Source: an uncultured Lachnospiraceae bacterium | Lineage (GTDB): Bacteria; Bacillota; Clostridia; Lachnospirales; Lachnospiraceae | Assembly (NCBI GenBank): GCA_945919795.1 | Contig: CAMEJJ010000026.1 | Span: forward strand, 1 to 37,694 | Direction of reading: 5' to 3' | DNA length: 37,694 nt | Shown: in pieces, positions 1 through 7,545 of the stretch | Layout: every line of letters starts with the position of its first letter | Numbering within the stretch: the first letter of the stretch is position 1 | Notes under the pieces: model-generated | What the model was told of the DNA's origin: nothing | Database searches by the model: none | What the model saw: the letters and a program-made list of their open reading frames with translations, nothing else | Made by a program: the position numbers and the translations under genes

Positions 1-1434
1 CCTAAAGATAAATATATCGTTATGGACGAAAACTCAAAAGACACTGTATGGTGGACATCTGATGAGTACAAAAACGATAACCATCCTATGTCAGAAGAAA
101 CATGGGCAACTGTAAAAGATTTAGCTAAAAAAGAACTTTCCAATAAGAGATTATTTGTTGTTGATGCATTCTGCGGTGCTAACGCTGATACAAGAATGGC
201 AGTTCGTTTCATCGTTGAGGTTGCTTGGCAGGCTCACTTCGTAAAGAACATGTTCATCGTTCCTACAGAAGAAGAATTAAAGACATTCGAACCTGACTTC
301 GTAGTTTACAATGCTTCTAAAGCAAAAGTTGAAAATTACAAAGAATTAGGTCTTAACTCAGAAACTTGTGTAGCATTCAATATCTCAAGCCGTGAGCAGG
401 TTATCATCAATACATGGTACGGCGGTGAAATGAAGAAAGGTATGTTCTCTATGATGAACTACTACTTACCTTTAAAAGGTATCGCTTCTATGCACTGCTC
501 AGCTAACTGTGATATGGAAGGTAAACATACAGCAATCTTCTTTGGTCTTTCAGGAACAGGTAAGACAACCTTATCTACAGATCCTAAGAGATTATTAATC
601 GGTGATGATGAGCACGGTTGGGATGACAACGGTGTATTCAACTTCGAAGGTGGTTGCTACGCAAAAGTTATCGGTCTTGATAAAGAATCAGAACCCGATA
701 TCTACAACGCTATCAAGAGAAACGCTTTATTAGAAAACGTTACTGTTGCAGCTGATGGCAAAATCGACTTCGATGATAAGAGCGTTACAGAAAACACACG
801 TGTTTCTTATCCGATCAGCCACATTGAAAAAATCGCTTCAACCGTAAACGGAGTATCTGCAGGTCCTGCAGCTGATAACGTAATCTTCTTATCAGCAGAT
901 GCATTTGGTGTATTACCTCCTGTATCAATCTTAACTCCTGAACAGACACAGTATTACTTCTTATCAGGTTTCACAGCAAAATTAGCTGGTACAGAGCGTG
1001 GTATTACAGAGCCTACACCTACATTCTCAGCATGTTTTGGACAGGCATTCTTAGAGTTACATCCTACAAAATACGGTGAAGAGCTTGTTAAGAAAATGAA
1101 TGCTAACGGTGCAAAAGCATACCTTGTTAATACAGGATGGAATGGTACAGGCAAACGTATCACAATCAAAGATACACGTGGTATCATCGATGCTATCTTA
1201 AACGGTGACATCAAGACAGCTCCTACAAAGACTATCCCGATGTTCAACTTCGAAGTTCCTACAGAACTTCCCGGTGTTGATCCTGCAATCTTAGATCCTC
1301 GTGACACATATGCTGATCCTTCTGAATGGGAAACAAAAGCAAAAGATCTTGCTGAAAGATTCCAGAAGAACTTCGTTAAATACACAACTAACGAAGCTGG
1401 TAAAGCATTAGTTGCAGCTGGTCCTCAGTTATAA
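1..1434 (+). CDS. pckA: Phosphoenolpyruvate carboxykinase (ATP), 5' end outside window
   Basis: Converts oxaloacetate and ATP to PEP, CO2 and ADP, or runs in reverse as a CO2-fixing, ATP-forming step in many anaerobes; cytosolic. The frame is open from base 1, before the first in-window ATG at 22, so the gene starts upstream. 477 codons are visible against about 530 in the family, so roughly 55-60 residues are missing. The kinase-1a P-loop [11 protein letters not shown] is at nt 544-576, followed by the metal-binding stretch [10 protein letters not shown] and FEGGCYAK. The C-terminal part ([10 protein letters not shown], near nt 1132) is also typical. It is followed by a strong terminator, so it probably ends its transcription unit. 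The identification is secure. Confidence 0.97.
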   Translation, partial: PKDKYIVMDENSKDTVWWTSDEYKNDNHPMSEETWATVKDLAKKELSNKRLFVVDAFCGANADTRMAVRFIVEVAWQAHFVKNMFIVPTEEELKTFEPDFVVYNASKAKVENYKELGLNSETCVAFNISSREQVIINTWYGGEMKKGMFSMMNYYLPLKGIASMHCSANCDMEGKHTAIFFGLSGTGKTTLSTDPKRLLIGDDEHGWDDNGVFNFEGGCYAKVIGLDKESEPDIYNAIKRNALLENVTVAADGKIDFDDKSVTENTRVSYPISHIEKIASTVNGVSAGPAADNVIFLSADAFGVLPPVSILTPEQTQYYFLSGFTAKLAGTERGITEPTPTFSACFGQAFLELHPTKYGEELVKKMNANGAKAYLVNTGWNGTGKRITIKDTRGIIDAILNGDIKTAPTKTIPMFNFEVPTELPGVDPAILDPRDTYADPSEWETKAKDLAERFQKNFVKYTTNEAGKALVAAGPQL

Positions 1435-1471
1435 TTTGTGATTTTGTCACAATAAATAAAAAGAAATTTTT

Positions 1472-1504
1472 CGCCTCGGAGAGATTTCTCTTCGGGGCGT
1501 TTTT
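1472..1504 (+). terminator. Rho-independent terminator after pckA
   Basis: The arms CGCCTCGGAGAGA and TCTCTTCGGGGCG form a stem of about 13 bp with a two-base centre, and a T-run follows at 1500-1504. It lies 38 bases after the pckA stop codon. Confidence 0.9.
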
Positions 1505-1534
1505 GACTAGTACTATTCTATGTAAAAGGAGAAT

Positions 1535-1987
1535 ATGCATCCGGAAACAGATCCTGAGATGTCAGATAATTATATGAATAAAAATACTAAAAAAACACTT
1601 TTGATAACTGCAATTATTGTTGCCATTGTTTTGATTTTTATGATCCTGTTGTTACGATTGTTTGATACGCAATATAATTTAAAAACAGGGATTAGTCATT
1701 ATATGAATGCAATCTATGATGAGCATCAGGAAAAAGAGTACATAGGTACTTTAGACGGATACAAGGTTTATCTGGAAGGTTTGTCGAAAGAAGATTGCTA
1801 TTATCAGGATATTTATGCTAATTCGATTTCTTTGACTGACGCAATCGCTAATCAAATGATTTCGATAGATGACATGATTAAAAAAGCTTGGGAACAGGAA
1901 GAAATGGATTCATGTATCATATATAAATTTGAAAACTACCAGATTGTCGTCGGGGATAAGGAATGCACGATTGGAGCATTGAAATAA
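1535..1987 (+). CDS. Small single-pass membrane protein, unknown function
   Basis: A 150-residue protein I do not recognise. Residues about 18-40 form one hydrophobic membrane segment (LLITAIIVAIVLIFMILLL) preceded by Lys/Asn-rich residues. The remaining roughly 105 residues, rich in Tyr and acidic residues, are probably extracytoplasmic. AAAAGGAG at 1524-1531 sits only three bases before the ATG at 1535; the in-frame ATG at 1559 is a possible alternative. No clear promoter is visible between the pckA terminator and this gene. The downstream nuclease-like gene has its own promoter, so this one may be monocistronic. Confidence 0.7.
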   Translation: MHPETDPEMSDNYMNKNTKKTLLITAIIVAIVLIFMILLLRLFDTQYNLKTGISHYMNAIYDEHQEKEYIGTLDGYKVYLEGLSKEDCYYQDIYANSISLTDAIANQMISIDDMIKKAWEQEEMDSCIIYKFENYQIVVGDKECTIGALK

Positions 1988-1996
1988 AATGGCCGG

Positions 1997-2026
1997 TTGA
2001 CACTGCCAAAATCTATAAACTATAAT
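1997..2026 (+). promoter_or_regulatory. Sigma-A promoter for the Rpn-like gene
   Basis: TTGACA at 1997-2002 and TATAAT at 2021-2026 are separated by 18 bp. Both hexamers match consensus and lie 42 bases upstream of the start codon. Confidence 0.8.
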
Positions 2027-2067
2027 ATATTTACGGATTCCTCTGGAGCTCACAAGGAGGAATTTTA

Positions 2068-2964
2068 TTGAATAAAAGAAGAAAAACATTACAGGAATTA
2101 ACATTCAAAGATAACTTTATGTTTGCAGCGGTTATGCTGGATGAAGAAAATGCCAAAGGAGTCATTGAAAGAGCACTCGACATTCAGGTAGACCATGTAG
2201 AGATATCATATGAAAAGAGTATCGTTTATAATCCGGAATATAGGGGAATACGGCTGGATGTATACTTAAAAGATGATAAAAATCGGCACTTTAACGTGGA
2301 GATGCAGGTCGCAAACACAGAGATATTGAAAAGATCCAGATACTATCACAGCCAGATAGATATGGAGTTATTAAGTACGGGAATTGATTATGAGCAATTG
2401 CCTGAAACGTATGTTATATTCATATGTGATTATGATCCAATCGGACTGGGAAAGTATAAGTATACCAGATGTCAGATGATTGAAGAAGACGGAGATTATC
2501 GTTATGATGATGGGAGCTATACCATATTTTTAAGTACGGTTGGAACAAATGAAGACGAGGTATCAAAAGATCTCGTGAATTTTCTGAAATATGTAGGTGC
2601 AGAGTTTGAGGAAAGTCAAAAAGATTATTCCGACGAGTTCGTGAAGCGCTTGCAGAAATCTGTTGAAAAAATCAAGTTTGATCGGGAAATGGGGAGGCGT
2701 CATATGTTAATTGAAGAATTAATGAAAGAAGAATATAACGCCGGCAAGGCAGAAGGATTAGAACAAGGAAAGGCAGAATTATTAGTAAATGTAAAAGCTG
2801 TTCTTGTGGATTTGCTTTGTGAAATTGCCCCTATTTCCGATAATCTAAAGGGTAGAATCTCATCAATAAAAGCGCTTGAAGATGTCATGCAATTAACGAT
2901 TAAAGCTGCAAAAGCAGATTCGTTAGATATGTTTGAAAAAGAGCTTGAGAAGATGGGATACTAA
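2068..2964 (+). CDS. Rpn/PD-(D/E)XK nuclease family (transposase-like) protein
   Basis: A 298-residue member of the PD-(D/E)XK nuclease group annotated as Rpn or 'PDDEXK family transposase' proteins, common as scattered copies in Lachnospiraceae. The N-terminal helix region KDNFMFAAVM leads into the nuclease core. D64 (RLDVY) and E78-x-Q80 (VEMQ) match the expected catalytic D and E-x-Q, and the conserved YHSQID and YVIFICDYDP stretches follow. The last 90 residues are charged and helical. The start is TTG at 2068 with AAGGAGG at 2054-2060 and 7-base spacing; no ATG fits better. Known relatives (E. coli RpnA) are DNA nucleases that promote recombination. No terminal inverted repeats or transposition partner are visible, so mobility is not supported here. 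Confidence 0.85.
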   Translation: MNKRRKTLQELTFKDNFMFAAVMLDEENAKGVIERALDIQVDHVEISYEKSIVYNPEYRGIRLDVYLKDDKNRHFNVEMQVANTEILKRSRYYHSQIDMELLSTGIDYEQLPETYVIFICDYDPIGLGKYKYTRCQMIEEDGDYRYDDGSYTIFLSTVGTNEDEVSKDLVNFLKYVGAEFEESQKDYSDEFVKRLQKSVEKIKFDREMGRRHMLIEELMKEEYNAGKAEGLEQGKAELLVNVKAVLVDLLCEIAPISDNLKGRISSIKALEDVMQLTIKAAKADSLDMFEKELEKMGY

Positions 2965-3033
2965 TCATGTCAAATCGACAATTATCCATAATTTGAAATT
3001 TCAAAACAGGGGAATCCGTAGTTCTATCTATTA

Positions 3034-3062
3034 TTGCAAATTAATCTGCAAGAGGGTAAAAT
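3034..3062 (+). promoter_or_regulatory. Probable promoter for holA
   Basis: TTGCAA (3034-3039) and TAAAAT (3057-3062) are separated by 17 bp, 45 bases upstream of the holA ATG. A perfect 14-bp palindrome, TTTGAAATTTCAAA (2992-3005), lies 29 bp further upstream. Confidence 0.5.
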
Positions 3063-3106
3063 TATAAGTGCAGACGGTATCGATGTGAGAGGAATAATTT
3101 GTTTTT

Positions 3107-4096
3107 ATGAAGCGGATCAATGAAGATATCAAAACAGGAAATTTCAAACAGATGTATCTTTTATGCGGGGAAGAAGATTATTTGAGAAATCAGTACCGCA
3201 ACCGTTTAAAGGATGCCCTCTTAAATGGTGGAGATACCATGAACCTTTCGATCTATGAAGGGAAAGATATCAATCAGGCACAGATTATTGATAAGGCGGA
3301 AGAGGTGCCTTTTTTTGCTGACCGTCGCATTATCATCATTGAAAACAGCGGATTGTTTAAGAATGCCGGCGCGGACCAGCTCGCAGATTATATGAAAGAA
3401 TGCTTTGAGACAACCTATTTTATTTTTAATGAAAAGGAAGTTGACAAGCGGAATAAATTATATAAGGCAGTAAAGGATCACGGATATGTGGGAGAGTTTC
3501 AGGAACAGGATGAAACTACATTAAGCCGCTGGGTCGTCAGTCTGGTAAAAAAAGAAAATATGGAAATCGAACCTATGGCGGTTGCCACATTGCTATATAA
3601 AACCGGATCTGATATGGAAAACATACATTCCGAACTGGAAAAGTGTATCTGCTATTGTATAAAGAAGGGCAGAATTACTACGCAGGATGTGGAAACGATT
3701 TGTACGGAACGTATTGCAAACCGGATTTTTGATATGATCAATTATCTGGCAACAGGCAGGCAGGAAAAGGCTCTGCATTTATATTACGATTTGCTTTCCT
3801 TAAAAGAGCCGCCGATGCGTATTTTGGCTTTGATTGCGAGGCAGTTCAATCTGTTATTGCAGACAAAGACTTTGCGTGAAAAAGGTTATGATAAGAGTAC
3901 AATTGCGCAGAAAATGGGAGTTGCTCCTTTTGTTGCAGGTAAATGTATGGAGCAGGCAGCCCGTTTTAAAAAAGAAGTTTTACGGGCAGCAGTCGATGAC
4001 TGCGTCCGGGCAGATGAAGATATCAAGACCGGAAAAGTTTCAGATATCATGAGTGTGGAATTACTGATGATTAAATACTGCAATGCTGCCAGATAA
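3107..4096 (+). CDS. holA: DNA polymerase III delta subunit
   Basis: Delta subunit of the clamp loader, which opens the beta sliding clamp and loads it on DNA together with gamma/tau and delta-prime. Its 329 residues are the normal length. The N-terminal signature LLCGEEDYLRNQY (residues about 18-30) is typical, followed by the AAA+-like fold without a Walker A motif and the C-terminal collar region (residues about 210-329) with PPMRILALIARQFNLLL. The ATG at 3107 is the only in-frame start here; GAGAGG near 3087 is rather far away (about 14 bases). A zinc-ribbon membrane protein follows after 20 bases and is probably co-transcribed. Confidence 0.93.
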   Translation: MKRINEDIKTGNFKQMYLLCGEEDYLRNQYRNRLKDALLNGGDTMNLSIYEGKDINQAQIIDKAEEVPFFADRRIIIIENSGLFKNAGADQLADYMKECFETTYFIFNEKEVDKRNKLYKAVKDHGYVGEFQEQDETTLSRWVVSLVKKENMEIEPMAVATLLYKTGSDMENIHSELEKCICYCIKKGRITTQDVETICTERIANRIFDMINYLATGRQEKALHLYYDLLSLKEPPMRILALIARQFNLLLQTKTLREKGYDKSTIAQKMGVAPFVAGKCMEQAARFKKEVLRAAVDDCVRADEDIKTGKVSDIMSVELLMIKYCNAAR

Positions 4097-4116
4097 AGAA
4101 AGGGGATAGATATTTT

Positions 4117-4641
4117 ATGGGTGCTTTTATATTTTATATTTTTTTGGTCATTGTTATTATTACAATCAGCAAAGCAAGCAAAAATAAAAATTATGATAAG
4201 CAGTATCAGGAACTGCAAAAACGATATGATCAGAAAAGAGCAAGTCAGGTTCAAACCGTATCTGCCCAGGTGCCACAGAAGACAGTAGTGTCAAGGCAGG
4301 AAGTAAAGCAGCCAAAACAGGAAATAAAACAACCAAGGAATGAAATAAAACAACTGGGACAGGGATCAAAATCAATGGTTCAAAAAACATCCACAACTGA
4401 TTATCTGGAGAAGAAAGCAAGAATGGACCAGATAGAGCATGCAAAAGAAAAGCAGGAAGAGATGAAACGCGTTAATCAGAAATACGGTGGAAAAGAAGTT
4501 GGTGGAAGATATTTGTTGGGAGATCCTATTCCCCGTGGTATGAAAATCAAATACTGTCCATATTGCGGCGCGGAAAATCTGGTTCCGGATCATTATTATA
4601 GCGGGAAGGACTGTTATTTTTGCAGGACGGAATTGAAATAA
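4117..4641 (+). CDS. Membrane-anchored protein with C-terminal zinc ribbon
   Basis: A 174-residue protein with no named family that I can assign. Residues 2-20 are a hydrophobic anchor (AFIFYIFLVIVIITISKA). The middle is a Gln/Lys-rich low-complexity linker that contains three imperfect repeats of the form (V/I)KQPxxE near residues 68-88. The C-terminus holds four cysteines in two CxxC pairs, C147/C150 and C166/C169, predicted to bind one zinc ion. AAAGGGG sits before the ATG at 4117. It starts 20 bases after holA, suggesting one transcript. A function in protein or nucleic-acid binding at the inner membrane face is only a guess. Confidence 0.75.
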   Translation: MGAFIFYIFLVIVIITISKASKNKNYDKQYQELQKRYDQKRASQVQTVSAQVPQKTVVSRQEVKQPKQEIKQPRNEIKQLGQGSKSMVQKTSTTDYLEKKARMDQIEHAKEKQEEMKRVNQKYGGKEVGGRYLLGDPIPRGMKIKYCPYCGAENLVPDHYYSGKDCYFCRTELK

Positions 4642-4823
4642 TATGGTACTAGGGTCAAAGAAAGTGACCAATAGGATGGATTTCGAATGATTGTAGCATT
4701 ATGAGAGTACAATGTGCGTGGTAATTCGTTGGTATTATGGAAAAATAACTATTGATGATTCCGGTCTCATAATATGAAAATAATAAGGATTAACCTTAAT
4801 ATAATAGAAAGAAGGAATAAACA

Positions 4824-5270
4824 ATGAGTAAAATTGATGAAATCAGAGCAGAAATGGTAAAAGCCATGAAGGAAAAAGATAAAGAAAGAAAAGATTCTTT
4901 ATCAATGCTATTAAGTGCATTAAAAAATAAGGCCATTGATAAAAGAGAAGACCTGACGGAAGATGAAGAAAACGAAGTAATCAAAAAAGAAATCCGCCAG
5001 ACCAAAGAAACTATGGAATCAGCACCGGCAGACAGAACCGATATCAAAGACCAGTGCGCAAAGAGACTTGCCGTATATCAGGAATTTGTACCGGCAGATC
5101 TTACCGAAGATGCAATCAAAGAAATTATTCAGGGCGTATTAAATGATCTTGGAATTGAGAAAGCCACTCCGAAGGATAAAGGCAAAATCATGAAAGAGTT
5201 AATGCCCAAAGTAAAAGGAAAAGCCGAAGGTTCGGTTGTAAATAAATTAGTCGGAGAATTCATGGCATAA
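4824..5270 (+). CDS. GatB/YqeY domain-containing protein
   Basis: A free-standing YqeY protein of 148 residues, the usual length. It is almost entirely helical and charged, and it resembles the C-terminal tRNA-binding tail domain of the GatB amidotransferase subunit. Recognisable stretches are MKEKDKERKDSLSMLLSALK near the start and GKIMKELMPKVKGKAEGSVV near the end. GAAGGA at 4811-4816 precedes the ATG. The family's exact role is unsettled, although tRNA or RNA binding is usually assumed. It has 180 bases of upstream non-coding sequence, so it is probably transcribed separately from the holA operon. Confidence 0.9.
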   Translation: MSKIDEIRAEMVKAMKEKDKERKDSLSMLLSALKNKAIDKREDLTEDEENEVIKKEIRQTKETMESAPADRTDIKDQCAKRLAVYQEFVPADLTEDAIKEIIQGVLNDLGIEKATPKDKGKIMKELMPKVKGKAEGSVVNKLVGEFMA

Positions 5271-5319
5271 AGCAGTTTTTAAACAAAATACAAGTCCCGA
5301 TTAACGTACACCACTCCTG

Positions 5320-5374
5320 TTAAACTAAAACCAGTTAAAAAGTTTATGAAAGATTTTAATTGGTTTTCGTTTAA
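5320..5374 (+). promoter_or_regulatory. Long inverted repeat abutting a ribosome-binding site
   Basis: Arms at 5320-5340 and 5354-5374 (21 bases each, 13-base loop) are complementary at every position except one U.C mismatch, counting one G.U pair. The distal arm ends two bases before the GGGAGG ribosome-binding site at 5376-5381. There is no T-run directly after it, so it is not a classic terminator. It could be an operator, an RNA-stability hairpin or a translational control element. Confidence 0.6.
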
Positions 5375-5388
5375 TGGGAGGTTTTTTT

Positions 5389-5802
5389 ATGGAGAAATTA
5401 CATTTTGGCATACCAACAAAAAGTCGTAATCTGATGAGAAAGAATATCGGCTTTATTTTAATCACTCTTTTACTTATGATGATTATTCTGACTTGTTTTT
5501 CCATGAATGTTTATAGTCAGTCTATGGAAAATAAAATTATGGCTGATAAAGAACAGACAGATTTGTTGGAAAAAGAATATTTAAAAGAGATGAAACATAT
5601 TTTAAGTAACTATGGATGTGAAAATGCCGGTGTTACCATGACAAAGGTATATGGAGAAGATGTCAATTCATATGAAGTTGCCATTCATCATTCCAATCTT
5701 CGTTTTCTGGATGATACAGGTAAAGCACAACTTCTTATGCAGTTACAAAATCTGGTAAAGGATTTTCCTTGTGCGGTCTTTGTCTTTCATTTAACAGACT
5801 AG
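5389..5802 (+). CDS. Single-pass membrane-anchored protein, unknown function
   Basis: A 137-residue protein I do not recognise. The N-terminus is basic (MEKLHFGIPTKSRNLMRKN), a membrane segment follows at about residues 21-41, and a roughly 95-residue predominantly extracytoplasmic domain completes it. That domain begins with a charged helix and ends with alternating hydrophobic residues (CAVFVFHL) that suggest a buried strand. The start at ATG 5389 is chosen because GGGAGG (5376-5381) lies seven bases upstream. The in-frame ATG at 5374 overlaps that site and the inverted repeat and is unlikely to be used. Confidence 0.7.
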   Translation: MEKLHFGIPTKSRNLMRKNIGFILITLLLMMIILTCFSMNVYSQSMENKIMADKEQTDLLEKEYLKEMKHILSNYGCENAGVTMTKVYGEDVNSYEVAIHHSNLRFLDDTGKAQLLMQLQNLVKDFPCAVFVFHLTD

Positions 5803-5849
5803 TTAATGGAAAATGGTAATTCATGTCAATTGTTTTTGTAATTAAATGA

Positions 5850-5878
5850 ATGACAGTGTGGCGCTTTGCGATTATAAT
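5850..5878 (+). promoter_or_regulatory. Promoter for the DUF1653 gene
   Basis: ATGACA (5850-5855) and TATAAT (5873-5878) are 17 bp apart. An AAAGGAG ribosome-binding site and the ATG at 5914 follow. Confidence 0.65.
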
Positions 5879-5913
5879 AGTAAATATAGATCCGATGAAA
5901 AGGAGCATGATTT

Positions 5914-6522
5914 ATGAGAGATAATCCAAAGCCGTTTGAGGTATACAGACATTTTAAAGGAAATAATTATCAGATTTTAGCCGTTGCAAAAGATTCCGAG
6001 GACGGACATTTAATTGTTGTTTATCAGGCATTGTATGGATTATATGAGGTCTATGCCAGAGATTTGACACAATTTATGAGCCCGGTTGATCACGTAAAAT
6101 ATCCCGATGTGACAGCACAATATCGCTTTACCCGGATAGAACCGACTTCTGAAACAGGAAGTAGAAATAATTGCGAAGCTGCAGATAAACAAATTAAGGG
6201 AATAAGTGGAACAGCAGGGAAACCGATAAGTAGCAGTAATATCGAAGAGGTAGCGGACACAATAAGCACAAAGAACAGCGAGCCGGAAGTTTCATCTTAT
6301 CAGATGGATCCCATGGTAGAAGCTTTTCTGGATGCTGACACATATGAAGAAAAAATTAATATTTTGGCGGGATTGAAGAATCGTATAACGGATGAAATGC
6401 TTCAGATTATGGCAGTGACCATGGATATCGAGTTGAATTCCGAAAGTACGCAGGATCGATATAGGGAATTGATGAGTTGTCTTTCTATAAAAGAAAAATT
6501 CGAAGTGGAAAGACGATTTTAA
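5914..6522 (+). CDS. DUF1653 domain-containing protein
   Basis: A 202-residue protein. Residues about 8-74 form a DUF1653 domain, a small beta-rich fold: VYRHFKGNNYQILAVAKDSE, then a YEVYARDLTQF stretch and the closing YRFTRIE. A Ser/Thr/Asn-rich linker (residues about 75-125) leads to a helical C-terminal region of about 75 residues (VEAFLDADTYEEKINIL onward). This two-part layout is, to my recollection, seen in other Clostridia. The biochemical role of DUF1653 is unknown. The start has AAGGAG upstream and a good promoter at 5850. The 5'-nucleotidase gene follows after 33 bases, with a hairpin between them. Confidence 0.85.
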   Translation: MRDNPKPFEVYRHFKGNNYQILAVAKDSEDGHLIVVYQALYGLYEVYARDLTQFMSPVDHVKYPDVTAQYRFTRIEPTSETGSRNNCEAADKQIKGISGTAGKPISSSNIEEVADTISTKNSEPEVSSYQMDPMVEAFLDADTYEEKINILAGLKNRITDEMLQIMAVTMDIELNSESTQDRYRELMSCLSIKEKFEVERRF

Positions 6523-6526
6523 AAAG

Positions 6527-6555
6527 AAGACCGCCAATTAAGAGGAGGCGGTTTT
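6527..6555 (+). promoter_or_regulatory. Intercistronic hairpin enclosing a ribosome-binding site
   Basis: Arms AAGACCGCC (6527-6535) and GGCGGTTTT (6547-6555) pair over nine positions, one of them G.U. The loop and the beginning of the 3' arm contain AGGAGG (6543-6548), the ribosome-binding site of the gene starting at 6556. The hairpin could therefore act as a weak terminator or gate translation. Confidence 0.55.
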
Positions 6556-7464
6556 ATGGCATACAATTTAGATGACAAACTGGTAGTAGGGGTTAGCACC
6601 AGAGCATTGTTTGATTTGACAAAAGAAAGCCAGATTTATGAAACGCAGGGAGTGGATGCATTCTGTAAATACCAGACAGAGCATGAGGATGAGATTTTAG
6701 CTCCGGGTCCCGGTTTTATGCTGATTCGGGCATTGCTAAATTTAAATAAGCTCCCCGGGCAGGAAAATCGGGTAGAAGTCATTATTATGTCCAAAAACAG
6801 TGCGGATACTTCATTAAGAATTTTCCATTCCATTGAACATTATGGATTGCCGATTACCAGGGCAGTTTTGTCAAGCGGAATGCCATTGGCACCATATTTA
6901 TCTGCATTCCATACAGATTTATTCCTGTCTCACAACGAGGATGATGTGCGCAGTGCACTTGCCGATGGTATTGCAGCCGGTATTATTGTGGATGATGGGT
7001 TAAAGACTTATAGCACGGATGAAAAGATTGAGCAGATTAGGATTGCTTTTGATGGTGATGCCGTATTGTTTGGGGCAGATTCAGAAAAAATATTTCGAGA
7101 GAAAGGGCTGGAAGCCTTTTCTGAAAATGAAAAGGCAAATGCAAAGAATCCGTTGAAAGCAGGTCCTTTTGCCAGATTTTTGCAGATTTTATCCTCGATT
7201 CAGCAGGAGTTTCCGGCAGATCAGGCTCCTATTCGTACCGCGCTTGTCACATCCAGATGCGCTCCGGCGCATGAGAGGGTCATTCGTACGCTGAGAGCAT
7301 GGAATGTCAGAATAGACGAAGCCTTTTTTCTGGGTGGTGTCAGTAAAAGCGAAGTCTTAAAGGCTTTTGGAGCCCACATTTTCTTCGATGATCAGGAAGT
7401 GCATACGCTTCCGGCGTCCGAAGTGGTTCCTTCCGCAAGAGTCCCTTTTGGTGATGATCCGTAA
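6556..7464 (+). CDS. 5'-nucleotidase, cytosolic class I (cN-I) family
   Basis: Dephosphorylates nucleoside 5'-monophosphates, AMP or IMP in characterised relatives of the cN-I family (PF06189). It has 302 residues. Hallmarks are VVGVSTRALFDL at the N-terminus, PGPGFMLIRALLNLN, then SKNSADTSLRIFHSIEHYGL and SSGMPLAPYL. AFDGDAVLF carries the core Asp residues and FFDDQEVH closes the fold, with TSRCAPAHERVIRTL before it. AGGAGG at 6543-6548 supports the ATG at 6556. It sits directly behind the DUF1653 gene and may share its transcript through the hairpin at 6527-6555. Substrate preference cannot be read from the sequence. Confidence 0.88.
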   Translation: MAYNLDDKLVVGVSTRALFDLTKESQIYETQGVDAFCKYQTEHEDEILAPGPGFMLIRALLNLNKLPGQENRVEVIIMSKNSADTSLRIFHSIEHYGLPITRAVLSSGMPLAPYLSAFHTDLFLSHNEDDVRSALADGIAAGIIVDDGLKTYSTDEKIEQIRIAFDGDAVLFGADSEKIFREKGLEAFSENEKANAKNPLKAGPFARFLQILSSIQQEFPADQAPIRTALVTSRCAPAHERVIRTLRAWNVRIDEAFFLGGVSKSEVLKAFGAHIFFDDQEVHTLPASEVVPSARVPFGDDP

Positions 7465-7545
7465 AAATGACATATTATAAGAAACCATAACTAATTGAAT
7501 GGCAGAAACAAAAGAAAAACAAAAAGTAAAATAGAAACAATAGAA

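Noticed and set aside
954-1385. 143-codon minus-strand frame inside pckA
   Set aside because: Antisense shadow of a well-conserved gene, without its own ribosome-binding site.
2068-2964. Complete transposon around the PD-(D/E)XK gene
   Set aside because: No terminal inverted repeats or target duplications could be seen; the gene has an ordinary promoter and ribosome-binding site.
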